This document shows positions 23,400 to 37,000 of a stretch of DNA of 64,000 nt, piece after piece. Position 1 is the first letter of the stretch. Every line of letters starts with the position of its first letter. Where the stretch lies: positions 29,818,828 to 29,882,827 of the forward strand of contig CAIIXF020000010.1 of assembly GCA_903813345.2 (NCBI GenBank). Direction: 5' to 3'. A model generated the notes under the pieces. It had not been told where the DNA came from, did not search any database, and saw only the letters and a list, made by a program, of their open reading frames with translations. This DNA is from Owenia fusiformis (Eukaryota > Annelida > Polychaeta > Sabellida > Oweniidae). Made by a program: the position numbers and the translations under genes.

Positions 23400-24260
23400 G
23401 TTTGGTCCGATCTTTCCTTGATGCGATGTTTGCGAGATAACAGCAACGCCAAAGCTCCCATAAAACAGCCATGGCTGCCATTTTTGCAAAACCCTTCTAC
23501 TACTTTGCGGCAAAAATCGAAAAATAACAAATAAAAATGAACACCATTTTCAAAATGGTCGCTCATTAGCCAAATCGTCATCACAAAGTGTAATATGCTT
23601 CTAAAGGCACATATAAAATGTCAACAAAATCGCACACACGTACATGTAATTGGCGGCCATTTCACTGGTGATCCACTCGATTACGCTGGTTACCGAAACG
23701 GTTCGTTTCGGTAACAAAATGTCGGAACATCGAAGGTACGATTTTTCTTTTTTCCTTGTTTCACACGTTGTAGGCAGAATTCCCACGACATTTTTAACAC
23801 AGCGTATATATTTGCGAACAAATAGTTCAGAAGACAACAGAGTCGTCGATTTAATTACTCACTTAAGTAAACGGTTTTCGAAAAACAGTTAAGATCTGCA
23901 CTTTTAACCCAAACCGTTTATGTAACTTAAGTGAGGAATTAAATCGACGATTCTGTTGTCTGTTCATATGATGCTGATATACGTTTGTGAGAAAAAACGT
24001 CGTTGGGATTCTGCCTACAACGCGTGAAATAAGGAAAAAAGAAAAATCGTACCTTCGACGTTCCGACATTTTGTTACCAAAACGAACCGTTTCGGTAACC
24101 AGCGTACTCGAGCGGATCACCAGTGCGTTTTTCAAAAGCAGAACTTCTACCCCCATATGGTATATGTACTAAACAAAATCAGTTATCGCCCGGACGGACG
24201 CACAGAGGCGTTCACTTATATCTCTTCGAACTTCGTTCGATGGAATTATAAGTCTTTCGG
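23400..24260. repeat. Dispersed repeat copy B, split by a palindromic insertion
   Basis: Landmarks of copy A recur (CACCATTTTCAAAATGGTCG, ATATGCTTCTAAAGGCACATATAAAATGTCAACAAAATCGC, terminal CGGACGGACGCACAGAGGCG). Between them sits a palindrome, about 23660-24125, that copy A lacks. Confidence 0.6.
23660..24125. mobile_element. Foldback element of about 465 bp with about 200 bp arms
   Basis: The left end, CACTGGTGATCCACTCG, and the right end, CGAGCGGATCACCAGTG, are inverse. The arms also pair across GGTTACCGAAACGGTTCGTTT, ATTTTGTTACC, CGAAGGTACGATTTTTC and CGTTTA. The loop is centred near 23905. No coding capacity. Confidence 0.8.
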
Positions 24261-26187
24261 TGAGATCTTACCGTTGATACCATATTTTACAATTTTCACT
24301 ATTGTTTGCATTACATGTAGATACCGTATATTAGTACTATCATAATAGGATTTTATTTGTACTGATGCCCTTTTGAGGCCAAATATAGTACATTACAATT
24401 TTCAATTATAGTTTGAAAATTATATGTACATATGCAGTGCTATTAAGTCACTAATAATGATATACATCATACTAAGAATACTTCCTGAAAAGTTCATGTC
24501 TACGTGTATATCTTTCCCATTTATGTTATCCTAATGTTGTATTTGCGTTTGGGAGCCGATTCATTCCAGTCCTTAAATGTATGGCCTTATGATTATGTAT
24601 GATAATGAAGATTTAGCTGTAATTCGTGCACTGGTTGTGTATTGAAACTTATGAAAACAAATGACCTGATGACGAAGTGATTAACACGTCCTTAAATATG
24701 AATGAGGGTATTACGGGGTATTAATTTTTATATTCCTAAATCAAAGGACAATAATTAGCCGTATCTCCATCAATTCTAATTTTCCACTAAGCATGTTCAA
24801 AACATACTAGTATTCTATAGAAAAGATGTATTCTGTCTTTATTTTTCCTTTTTTTCATTCATGAAATATAATCATTATCGAGTGTTACATTTACACACTG
24901 TAAACACGTTACGTAATTCAATTTCAAAAAATAGTTGTATCATGTCCGGCTATTAAGCGATTTCGTGATAGGAGTGAATTTTTAATTTACATTTTGCCTT
25001 GCCTATTTTCAGATCCTAACTACTCCTCTTGCTTAAATTGCCAAGATATCGTACATACAGGAAATTTCATGATTATGACATAATGAAAGGTACTCAGATT
25101 AAAGAGGTGTTTGGAATTACAGTTTTACTAAGTGGCCTGTTCTAAGAAACACAAATATTTAAATTTGAAATTATATTGTTTTTATTGTTTTTAATGCAGC
25201 AGTTTCATCACAGATTTTAACAAACAATATTAACATCACATTTTCACAAGACATTGAACTCTTTTAAAAGGAGAACAACTTTTACTGAAAAATGAGTTGT
25301 CATAGTTAAATGATGTAAAATTCATAGTCAATAGTAAACTTAAAGGCAGAGTCAGATCTATGGAGGTGAAAATTGACCTACCAATCTATTCCTTACAATC
25401 TCAAATACAATATCTCCCAAAAGATTCAGGCTATGTTATAAATTGGTGAAGTTATAATGGATTCATTCTGATTCAATCTGATTCTCTCTTTAAGTAGAAA
25501 TATTAGACAATAGGACACTTCAATTCACTCAAATGAAACCATAACATCAGTTTTTGAGGTGCGCATGCGCAGTAGCACTACAGTAAAACCTGTGTATGTG
25601 GAACGCCTTTGATATCTTAAAATAATGTTTTGGAGGTATTTTAAAGAGGGACTAGAGAACTAGTATGTAAAGGGCTAACGGAACTTTAGAAGTGTTCCAC
25701 TTAAGAATAAACCATTTATCTTAATACTTTAAAATCTCATAGAAGTATAAACATATATGTGAATATAAAACAATGGACGGAATAATATACAATGTCTTCT
25801 AGAATATATTTATATATTACACTTTGATGCTCATACATTTAAACCCCATGGATATATCCAAGGTCAGCATACAGAGAACTGAAACCTTGAATATTCAGGG
25901 ATTTAGTCTTATAAATATCAGCAATAATACTTTTATAATAATTTAATAGGTAAATAGTAGCCAGGACAGGTAAAATCAATAAAAACGATAATTCCTGTCT
26001 GGGCTACTATTTTTATTGGTTACTAATCTCAGGGTCATAAATAGAAACTTGCTTAGAATTCTTTGAGTTTTTTTCTTTTCTGTCTATGACATCTTTATTT
26101 CCATGGATACAATAATAACTCGGTCTCTGTTAATGGCCCTCTAACTGATAAATAAAGATTTGTAGGTAACAAATTAAAAAAATTGTT
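24261..26187. other. Intergenic between RING copy 2 and the dynein 3' end
   Basis: AT-rich, with no gene recognised. A short perfect-stem hairpin (ATAGTAGCCAGGACAGG / CCTGTCTGGGCTACTAT, about 25952-26010) is the only clear structure; it may be a small repeat relic. Confidence 0.5.
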
Positions 26188-26193
26188 TTTATT
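26188..26193 (-). promoter_or_regulatory. Candidate polyadenylation signal of the dynein-like gene
   Basis: AATAAA on the minus strand, 125 bp beyond the stop codon at 26318. Confidence 0.35.
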
Positions 26194-26317
26194 ATCTCTC
26201 CCCAATTTTCAATTAATATACATTTTAGTTTAGTTCTTGGAATGTTTGACATTGGATTGTTTGAAATACTTCTCCACATCTTCTTAATATACTACAATTT
26301 GAGTTTTGGATTCTAAA

Positions 26318-28026
26318 TTAAAACTGTGGAGTTGTTGCCTTATGGCTTGATTGTCGACTTTCTGGGTTTGTGGCACTACCCAATTGTCCTCTTCTACCAT
26401 GACCTCCTTTACTCTTAGAGGCCCCTTCATCAAAGTCACCAAATAAGTCATCATCATCAACATTGTTGTTTTTGGCAGGTTGTTTAGATGCATCATTGTT
26501 GTCATCTCCAAATATATCATCATCATTGTCTTTGGATTTTTGATCTTCATCTTTTTTGCGTTTTGAGTCAGCGGCAAGTTTAGCAAAAAAGTCATCATCA
26601 TCGTCACTCTCAGCTGTGGGTAGGGGTGACGCAGGAGATTTAGGTTTTTCTGGGGGTGGGGATTCAGCTTTTGGTTGTGGTGATGGTGTTTTTGGTTTTG
26701 TGTCATGATTGTCCATATTTGGTTCTGTGACTTCCCTAATTGGGCTTTGTGGCTGTTGTTGATTGGTCGACTGGTTAAGAGATTCATTGGATTCGTATTT
26801 CCCAGATTCCTTTGATGATTTTTTACTTGATAGAGATTCCTTAGAGCCACGCTTTTCACTGTTTTTTGTTGATTTTTTACTCGATAGAGACTCCTTGGAA
26901 CCATGTTTTTCACTACTTTTCGTTGATTTTTTACTCGCTAGAGACTCCTTAGAACCACGCTTTTCTGATTGTTTCTCAGCGAGTGATTCTTTCGAGTCAT
27001 ATATTTCTTTTGCTTTACCCAATGATTTCTTACTGGAACTCGACAGTTTAGAATCACTCCTGTCATGAGCCGACCTCCTCGATTGACCTCCTTCTGACAT
27101 CCTGTCCGCTACAGACCCCTTAGACTCATAACGACTAGATTTCTTGCTCACATAGGATTTCTCAGATTTAGCTGCTAAGGACTCTGTGGACTTATACTTT
27201 TCATTGTCATTAGAGCCATCCAATTGAGCTTCAGAGTTATTGTTATTTGTGTTATCTGCATTATTGTTCGAATTCAGGTCATCATCACGTTTTACTGGTT
27301 TATCGCGTGTCATCATTAAATCTGGCGGGAGAGGAGATGCCTGTGGCGACATCTTTTTGTATGACAGTTGGGAGTCATTCGACCTGGAATTATATCAAAT
27401 TTTATAAATCAGGAAACGCAAATTTAAATGTGAGATTCGAAACCAAACATGTCTCTTATTATATACTACATTGAATATGTTTACATCATATACAATAAAG
27501 TCCATAAAGACTCTTTATGCATTTCACATACTTTGTATTGTCATTGTAAAGAGACTCTATGGACACCTTCAATGTTGCCATAGAGAAACACAAGGCATTA
27601 GCATGCAACCACCTGCCATGTGTTACAGATGTCAAACACTAGACACCAAAGGCAGAACACCATCACAAAAAAGTTTGAGACCATACAATGTCACCACTTT
27701 AGTTGTTGTCAAGTACATGTAATTCATAGATGATTCTTCCTAAAATGAATGCAGAAAGACAAACCTGTGAGTTTGACCTCCATCCTCAGGTGCTTCCGTC
27801 TCTTGTTCTTCCTCCCCCTTATCCAGGGATTTATTTAAATTTGCTGCTCTCGCAGAGGCTCGAGATTTAGCAGTGGTGGCCCTAGATCCAAGTGTGGTTC
27901 GGTGTGTATCTGCTCTGGAAGGTGCAGGTGTTGCAGAGGCAATACTTCGGCTTGCCATCACTGGTGGACCGCTAGGCTTAGGGGCTGCGTATGACCTTGA
28001 CTTTTTCACCTGGCCCTCAGGTACAC
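26318..28026 (-). other. Dynein-like gene: disordered C-terminal tail beyond the dynein fold
   Basis: Exons 28026-27765 and 27383-26318 join in frame (phase 2, GGQTHR-SNDSQ) and add about 440 residues after the point where other dyneins stop. The tail is basic/Ala-rich first. It then has tandem repeats of about 17 residues around GSKESLSSKKS (five or six copies, about 26780-27010). A Pro-rich stretch follows, then acidic blocks DDDDDFFAKL, DDDIFGDD and DDDDLFGDFDEG. It ends at a stop codon at 26318. Continuity is supported only by splice signals and phase; a separate downstream gene is possible but less likely. Confidence 0.7.
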
Positions 28027-31000
28027 CTGATATGTGAAAAACAAAACCCAGGAATAATTTCAAAGTTCATAAAAACATATTTAAGAGGAATCAGAAATAA
28101 AATACCATGGTTAACTAATCTGTTTAAAAATGCATGGAAATCGAACAATTATTTAAATCTTAGAAAAAATTGAAAAACTATGAAATAGCCAATATGAAAT
28201 ATAAACAAAAGTTCTCATGTGCTTGATTTCCAAGTTTGAAAATGGTGGTTTCTTATTTAAAGGTGCAACAATTAGTGCAGAGGGGCCATTCAAGGATCAT
28301 AGACCAGTGTCAAAATATATTTAAGTTTAGATATTTCATCAAGACTAACATATATTTTCATTATCTACAAAGAAACCCCCTGGATGAACATTATTTCAGC
28401 TGATATTCCTCTTGAAACATAAAGTGGGACTCCCTTTATAGAAGCTTTGACCTGAATATACACTTCTTAATGCTAAAATTGATAGTTTATCCATACATTT
28501 TAAGAAAATAGGTATCAAAGAAGGTGTTAAGCTGAATATTGACCTGATAGCTCAGAAAAAATAAAAATTTTCGAATTTTCTCTCTACAGTCCTTGTTGCC
28601 CCTTTAATGGTCTTGATGCTTGCACCATTTATTCACCTGTATCTAAGATAAGTGCAGTTCCACTGTTTATCCACCTTGATTGAGGCTCAGCAGTTGGAAT
28701 CGGCAGAGCACAAACACACACTTGACGTGCCTAAAATAAGACCAATATTGAATGACCTGCAATATACATGTAATAGAGACTAATATGACCTCCTTGTAAT
28801 TTGATAACTTTATGGATTTTAGATCCAATCTTTCTACATCTTAATTTGTCCAGAATATGAAATATGATGACAGAATGAATAATTGAAAAAAAATACATAG
28901 CAATTTATTATTGGTTGTTAAAACATTTAGGGATAAACAAGGCAGCAAACTGTTACTACCTTCCATTTGTTACAGACACTGAATGCCAAATGCTAAACAC
29001 CAACCACCGAACATTTTTTAGTCAACACCACTTCTGGTGGTGACATAGATATGATTGCTTGCATTTTATTTATTTATATACCTTATTCATGAATACTGGG
29101 CATTGATACTTCTCCATCTGCTCCTCCGCTTCCGTATCCTTGTTCTGATCTTTCTCTTCATCTTGAGATTCATCCCTAGTTTCTATGACAACAGGCCTGA
29201 TGTAGAGACGAGGCATATCAAACAGACAGGCGCTGAAGAATGAAATTGAAACATAAGTATGTATGACCTACATTTAAACAGAGAGATTTACTAGCTGACT
29301 TATATTGTTCTTAAAAAGTTACATGCACTTATGAAAATGCTTAAACAAACTAGAGCCCTATAGAGCAATAAAAAATATTAAAGAATTTTGATTTGGTTTG
29401 GAATCCCTTTCATATCAGTCAATTACAGGGTGTCCAAAAAAACGGGACCGTAAGAAAGTTGAATAACTCGATCAATTTTGCATATTTTGCCTTGAAATTT
29501 AAGAATCATTTAGTTCATTCAATGTGAATTTTGTTCTGAAAGTTTGATGATAATCTGTTTATTGTGTCAAAAACTACAGTCCTTTACAAAACATGCTCAA
29601 AGTGGGCACTTCTCCTCTCAATGCACAAACGAATCCTGCGAACAAAGTTGTTAAATTAATGACCCTTACCTATACACATTAATGTGGATGGTAAATATTG
29701 GGGTAGTTATTGCCCTCTTAAGATTGTTAGGGGCCTGTCAGTATACACACTGGCTTTGAGAAACCCTCAAAGATAAAAATTTAGGGGATTTAGATCAGGC
29801 GAATGAGCTGCCCATATGGTTTGCGTTCTGCAACTGATGAGCTGACCACCAAAGCATTGCCTAAACCATTTCAGCATATCATTTGCAGTGTTGGGGTGGT
29901 ATTGGCTTGTTGAAACCACTGCTTAATTATCTCCTTAGATGTCCCTTCTGGTGCTTATTGACCTCCAAAACTTGGTGAGAACTTACTGGTCATTATTCAT
30001 GGTGATAGCAAGTCCCCAGTCACCTTTGAACCAAAAGGGACTGATGATTCCATGTTTTCTCATTGCCACCCAGGGAGTGCGTTGTTCAGAATGCAATGGG
30101 TGCTGTAACACTTCATCAGGAGGATGTAAGCCCCAGTAGCAATTGTTCTTGGAACAAACTTGTCCATTCAGATAGACATGTGTGTAGGAGGATCATCAAC
30201 AGCTTTGTTCGCCGGATTGAATCGTGCATAGAGATGAGATTTGCACATTTGGGGCATGTTTTGTAAGGAGCTGTAGTTTTTGACTCAATTGGTAGATTAT
30301 TACAAAACTTTCACAACAAAATTCACATTGAATGAACTAAATAATTCTGCAATTTCAAGGCAAAATATGCAAAATTGACCGAGTTATTCAACTTTCTTAC
30401 GGTCCTGTTTTTTTTGGACACCCTGTACTAGGTTCAATTTTTAAAAATTAATAAATCAAACTGCAATGACTTGAGATTAAAAGTAAATGTGAAGATAGTC
30501 AAGCTCAAAGTTCTACATACCATACAAGTCTTCATGTTTATCATAATTAATTAATTCAAAAAATGAGGTGATATTCAGTGCTCATCTCTACATACACCGT
30601 ACATTATTGCACTTATTATTTGTCATGATCTTGTTTTTAATGAGCGATTAAGTTAAAATATCATTGATAACATGTTGGTGATCATTAAATATCCGCAGTG
30701 ATTAGGTGAGACCAAATGTAAAGAAAATTGCAAAGATCTAATCGTGCAGAGACGCAGAGATGTAGCAGTTGTATGAACAATGTATTCTGATGCAGAACTA
30801 CAAAGTCATGTAAGATATTTATTATTTATATATTTATAGAATCATATTTATTGAAACATACTTTATTCTACTTCATTTGTACTCATTCATAATTCAAATA
30901 TTTGCGTCAGATCCTCCTAACACAGGAGAGATGGGGATGGACAAAATTTTGGTGGGGAATTTCTGGGGAAACCTTGTAAGTCAATATTTACAATCTTCCA

Positions 31001-34000
31001 CACTTGTAGCAAACATAGCTTAAGTCAAGTATACTTAAAATTACGATTACTTAGCTGCAATATCCATTTCAAAAGACTTTACTCCCAGTATAACACAACA
31101 AGGCATTAACATAACAAAATGTCCTAGTAGTTGCTCACAATATTATAAGTTCAATCTTAAGTCAGATTTGAATTTCTGAGAACTCTGAAGATGATTTTGA
31201 AAAAACATTGATCGATTTGAAGCAAGTTCTTTGACCCTGAGAAGGTCATTGAAGGTGAAATCTCAAATCTAAAGTCAGATTTGAAGTTCTGAGAACTTAT
31301 AGATGATTTTTAAAAAAATTGGTCAATTTGAAGCAAGTTGAAAAAAGACCACTTTGACCATGAGAAGGTCATTGAAGGTCAAATCTTTTTTGACCTTGAG
31401 AATGTCATTGAAGGTCAAATCTATAGCCAGATTTGAACTTTTGAGAACCTACATAATTTTGAAATAAAATTGGTAAATTTGTAGCAAGTTAAAAAATACC
31501 TTTTTGACCTTTCTTTGACCTTGAGAAGGTCATTGAAGGTCAAAGCTTAAGTCTAAAGTCAGATTTGAATTTCTGAAAGCTTGTAAATGATTTAGAAAAA
31601 AATGAAGTCAGTATAAGTTATTGGAAGTTGTAAGAATTTGTTATAGCCTTCGTCCACTGACCACCATCCGCCACCCACCGATTGCCAACCACCAACCGCC
31701 GCCAAACAAATGGAGACCATAACAATTCGTTACCACTTCTTGGTGGTGGGATAAAAATCAAAATTCTCTTGGGCTCTTCCCACATTGTGGTCTCACACAA
31801 AAATGAATGATGCATTAATACCAGAATGTGTGTCTTGAATATTGAAAACAAGGCTCATTCATATCTGATTCTATTTCAGAAGTCGCTTCAAAATGGATAC
31901 AAAGCTTTGGGTGAACACATTTGTTGTCCAATCTGTAGCCATGCCTATACTACATCTGTACTGCGACCAAAAATTCTTCATTGTGGACATAGTTTCTGTG
32001 CTCAATGTCTGAAGCAATGGCAAAAACAGAAGAACATGCAATGCAGTGTTGAATGTCCATCATGCCGAGAAACGACAAATATCAAACAAACAAAGACTAA
32101 TTTGCCAGACAATTTCTTAGCGCTTGAAATTCTAGATGCTATAAATGAAACAAAAGAAATGAATCCTCTCCACATTTGTGCCAAGTGTAATGGGAAACAT
32201 GTCAAATGTGTTGACAAAGTTACAAATTCGAACGAACAAAAAGATGAAAGCACCACAACAGCACTTAGTCAATTGTACATATATGTATGGGATTTTATTG
32301 CAAGATTGAATACTAAATTAATCAGGATTGTCTTAACTTTGGTCCTTCTCATTATACTTGGGGAATTAAGTATTCGTATTTTAAGAATTATCACTGAATT
32401 TGTTTCTTTCAATCGTATCTCTGAACTTGCCAAGATGATTAGTACAAATATTGCTTTTGCAATTCTTATTTTTTATACGTTTAAGGATTGTGTTCGCATT
32501 GAGAGGCCTACTATAAGGCCTAGGAGGACTAATAGAAGAAGGAGATTTTGAGCGAGTTCTATAGAAAACAAGGAATTAATTACATGCACAATGTCACCAA
32601 ACACCAACTCTTGGATGTCGAACACCGACTGCTGAACACCAAAAATGGAGACTATAATGATTTATCAGCACTTGTGGTGTTGACATAACAACAAGTGAAA
32701 CAGAAACTCCCCAGAGTTTCATACAATGTCATATCTACTAAACAAAATATGTTTTTATCAATTTGAAATCACTATTAATTTGGCACATTTCATGTAGTAA
32801 TGTTTCCTTTTGAAAAAAAGGATGATTATTAATATCTTATAGATTTTTGGGTAGTACTGAGTGTCAAGAAACAACTGTCATGCTCAGTGAATGAAAGATA
32901 CATGTACCTCTTAGAAAAATCAAATATATGGCCAATAATATAATATTTGCAGCAATAAAATATATTATCATAAAAAAAACTGTGTACTAGAATTATGTCA
33001 TATCCAGGAAATAATTTTGGTTGCAGTCATAAATGTGTATAATTCTTAGTTTGTAGTTGATTTTATAACCTTTTCTTCTGACATCTTGTATTGTATTGTC
33101 GATTGATGTTTTTTTTTAATTGACGACAAACATAGAACTTAATTGTATATTTTTCTTGATCTTGAAAAAATAACAAGTCATATTGCATAACCTACAGTGT
33201 ATAGATCACAGGAAGAAATCAATTTATTTTTTAGCTTAATTCTCCAGTCTTACCTTGCATCAGAGAGAGTCCCATTTTCACTATCCCATGATGCACCTTG
33301 CAAGGATAGTCCATTCACGATGAGACCTCCTTCATCCTCAATGTCCATCTCTTGATCGTCTTCCAAAACATCGCACGCTAGTGACACCTATTAATGAATG
33401 TTGTTTTTAAAAATGATTTCTATCATACAATAACAGATGTGTACTGGCACATTGTGGAGGTTATTTGTATTTAACCTTTTGAAGTATTATTCAACCTTTG
33501 GAATTATTTTTTAACCTTATCGTGGCACATGTTCATGAAAATGTAAAAATTCCCAGTACAGATAGTGGCAGTCAGATAAAGCACTTAAATAAAGCTCAGT
33601 CATATTTTTAAAACCATTTCTGCCAAAATGAATTAATCACAATACTACAAATGCTTTACTTGTAATATGTTACTTCAGAAAACTACACATACCTGATCAA
33701 TTGTAGTACCAGAAACAACAGCTTTCTCCTGGCGAAGTGCCGTAAATAATGCTTGTGGATTAACGAGACCTCCGATCCAGAGAGACTCCAAGTGCCCTCT
33801 GGGGGCAATCTGAGACATCATATGGTCCTCCGTGAATGTTGGCACCATTCCAAGTTTTACCCATTCTCGTAACTGCTGGTAACGTTTCTTCATATCTGGA
33901 AATATAATATGATGTTACAACAAGTATCGTATGTTTCTTCATATCTTGAACATGTTCAGTAAAATGTTAATGTTAAAATATTCTCAGTAAACCTGTGTAC

Positions 34001-37000
34001 ATTGAACATGTGCACCCTCTGTACTGGTCTAAATAGTTCCTTATAGACAAATGTTACTTACAATGAGGGTTCATTAACATGTAATTATTCAGAATGAATC
34101 CTCTCTTTCAAATTAACCTCCAGGAGCTAAGATATAAATTAATGTGTGAGTTGGGCTGTATCCACTGCATGGTTACCATAGAACAATAGCTCATAATCTC
34201 CTTCTCCCCCTAAATATTTACCTTGAAGCCAAGACATAAGGGTGTGTGTACTAGGCTGACAATTTGGATGTATCCATTCCATGGGGACCTGTTCCTGCTG
34301 TAAGCTCTGTGCAGTGTTCAATAATGATCCAGGTATGATTTCAGGGCCCCCTAATAGGTGGCTCTGCAGTGTATGAATATTCTGTCGGGCATGACATAGG
34401 AGAGAATTTAACCATTGGCATTCCTAGAAAAATACAAGGAAGATTCTAAATGTAATAATATGTTATATTTATTTGTAAAACTATTATCTTTAATTCAAGT
34501 TTTATTCCTTCTATTTGGCAATAAAGATCGACACATTTCTGATCTACACGATTTTACATCATATTTTACGTATTTATATGTTCTTTTAATTTGTATTTGG
34601 CAACGCTTAGAAACAGAAAGCTATTTTTAATTCAATGTTCATTCTCGCTCTTATTTGGCTATACAATAGATTTATTATTTTTTGATCTAGATACAACACT
34701 ATTTTTCATGCATTATTTCATACACAAGCAAACCCCTACCTGTAGCAAGACAAATCCTAGTGACTCTGGCATCATAGTCGTAGACGCACTAGCCATGCTA
34801 AGCACACTTGGTCGATGATACGGAAAGTCATACTCCCCAAACATGGCCTTCTGGGGGATGTCCCCCAGTTCTAACAAAGGAGGGAAACTCTCCAAGCAGA
34901 GATCCAAAGAAATGCGTAATTTCTCCATGTTCAGTTCTGGGGCACTAAGTTGTCTGATGTCACCCAAGTCATCATTCTGAGAACTATAGATGTGCTCCAA
35001 TAGCTTGATAAAATCTGCCCCACTGAAATAAAATGTTATTTTAAATATTTACATGCTGTTTGGAAATAGTTTTGAACAATATATATATCTTGATTGGCAA
35101 GCCATATTCAAGGAATTGAAATTCTTGACATTTGATCAATCTACATCTGTATATAACTGAATTGCCATGAATGAGCTAAACTTCTCTATTTCCTTATAAA
35201 CTGCACATTGTTATAGCCAATTTATTGAACAATATTTCTGGATTGGCAAGCCATACCTTGATTCATTTCTCTCTCGTTGTACAGATGCATTCAAAGACAA
35301 AACATTGACACTTGAAAAGTCTTCTTGAACCTTCTCCTCAAGCCAAGTGCCAAAATTTGCCGGCTCTGAAACATAACAAAAGACAAATGTTGTTTGTGGA
35401 AAATGACTAACATGAACCAAAATGCCTTTAATTGAAAATTATTCACAGAGGTCAGTTTACTATTTTCATTAGGTAATAATGACCATGTTATGTATGTCTC
35501 CTTTCTTTCTCCATTGTAACTTAATTACATAGTACTTTAGGAATATAGACCAATCAGGCAAAAATACAATGGATCAAAGTGACATATTGTTTTACAATAA
35601 GACTTTAAACAAGACATTATAACATGCAAATGTCACCACATGCCATTTGTTACAGACGCCGACCACCTATCTTCAAATCCTGAATGCCGACCACCAAATG
35701 CAGACTACCAAACACTGTCCACAAAAAAGCTGGAGACTATAACAATACTGTGTCACCACTTGTGTTGGTGACATAAAAATGTTCTTGAATTTACTAAATC
35801 ACTTACCAACATTAGCAGGTGGCACAGGAATTTCAACATCTCCTAGTTTAATAGAAGCTTCCCCATGGATGACACTCGACATAACATGTTGAATGAGGCC
35901 CCAAACGTACTGTTGGTCCCAGTGGGCTGGCATCAGATTCTTATACACGAGATCACACAATACCTGGAATCATAAAAATATGTATTACATATTATTTATG
36001 AGACATTTAAAACAAAGCGTTAACATGCAAAAAGTAACTACCTGCCATTTGTTACAGACACTGACCACCAAATGCCGAACACCATCCGTAAAAGAAAGTT
36101 GAAGACTAACAATACCAATTTTTGTGACGACATATAAATCAAAAGATCCAACTGTTGTCTGTTTAGAAACAATGAACCAATAAATAGTACTATGGGTACA
36201 GTCGGCTGGACAGACAGATAGTGATTTAACGCATGGGCTCTCAAGAGAGCTAAACATTACCACATATAATTTAAGTTATCATTAATTAGTATACCTGTGC
36301 AAAGTTTTCCATATTTGCAGTCCCGCTGCTTTTATCCACAAGAATCCCTCCACACAGAATATCAATCGCTTGCTGTATTTGAACCCTGCTAAGAGGGTTC
36401 CACTGGGAGACCCCTCGTGCACCATACAACTGTCTCACAATTAGGACCCCTTGGACAACACCAACACCAAATAAAGCAGTTTTCATCTGTGTAGCAAACT
36501 CATTGGTTTTGTTCCAATCACTCTGTTTAAGACTCTTCAAAGCAGTGGATATAGCTGAAAAAAGATCAAGTACATTAACATCTCCAAAGCTCTAATGCTA
36601 TATGAAGATTAATTTTGATCTATTTATATATACATTATGTCATTTTAATATATGTAAGACGTGGCTATTCTGCCAGTATGGCACGGCCATTGAAATAAAT
36701 TTATAAATAAAAAATATGTGAAGATTAATAGCAAGCATTTAACACACAAACAGATCCCAAAGTCTTCATTCATTTATATGTATACTGTACATAAATATCA
36801 GAAGAAAAACAATCTGTGTGATCCACTTCTTGAATTTAGTTGCATACTCACTAAGAATGAACAATCAATGATTAAAAATGAAAATAAACAATATTATAGC
36901 TATGGTTGGCCATTCTGTAAAGTGCATCCTAACCTGGTATTATACTATGTTCAGTAGAACCATCTGTGAAGTGTAAACCTGTTGCATCCTGGGTATTAGT

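Larger units (their letters stand above)
28637..36554 (-). other. Dynein-like gene: C-terminal domain
   Basis: Exons 36554-36295, 35963-35807, 35365-35257, 35022-34740, 34423-34222, 33895-33693, 33387-33254, 29232-29082 and 28730-28637. Landmarks are MKTALFGVGVVQGVLIVRQ, the ECQWLNSLLCHARQNI helix, WIGGLVNPQALFTAL, GLIVNGLSLQGASWD, YQCPVF and RWINSGTALIL. These match the family's FWLSGFFFPQAFLT, GVYVxGLxLEGAxWD, YxCPVY and WxxRGVALL in the right order. The 4 kb intron between 33254 and 29232 contains the third RING gene and a mariner relic. Confidence 0.85.

Noticed and set aside
23601-24156. Mirrored frames encoding similar peptides (SVTSVIEW / SVTSVLER)
   Set aside because: Produced by the two arms of the 465 bp foldback element.
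26284-27068. Long alternative frames over the dynein tail exon (209 codons minus, 101 codons plus)
   Set aside because: They overlap the exon in other frames. Only the frame ending at 26318 continues in phase from exon 28026-27765 and has structured acidic and Ser repeats.
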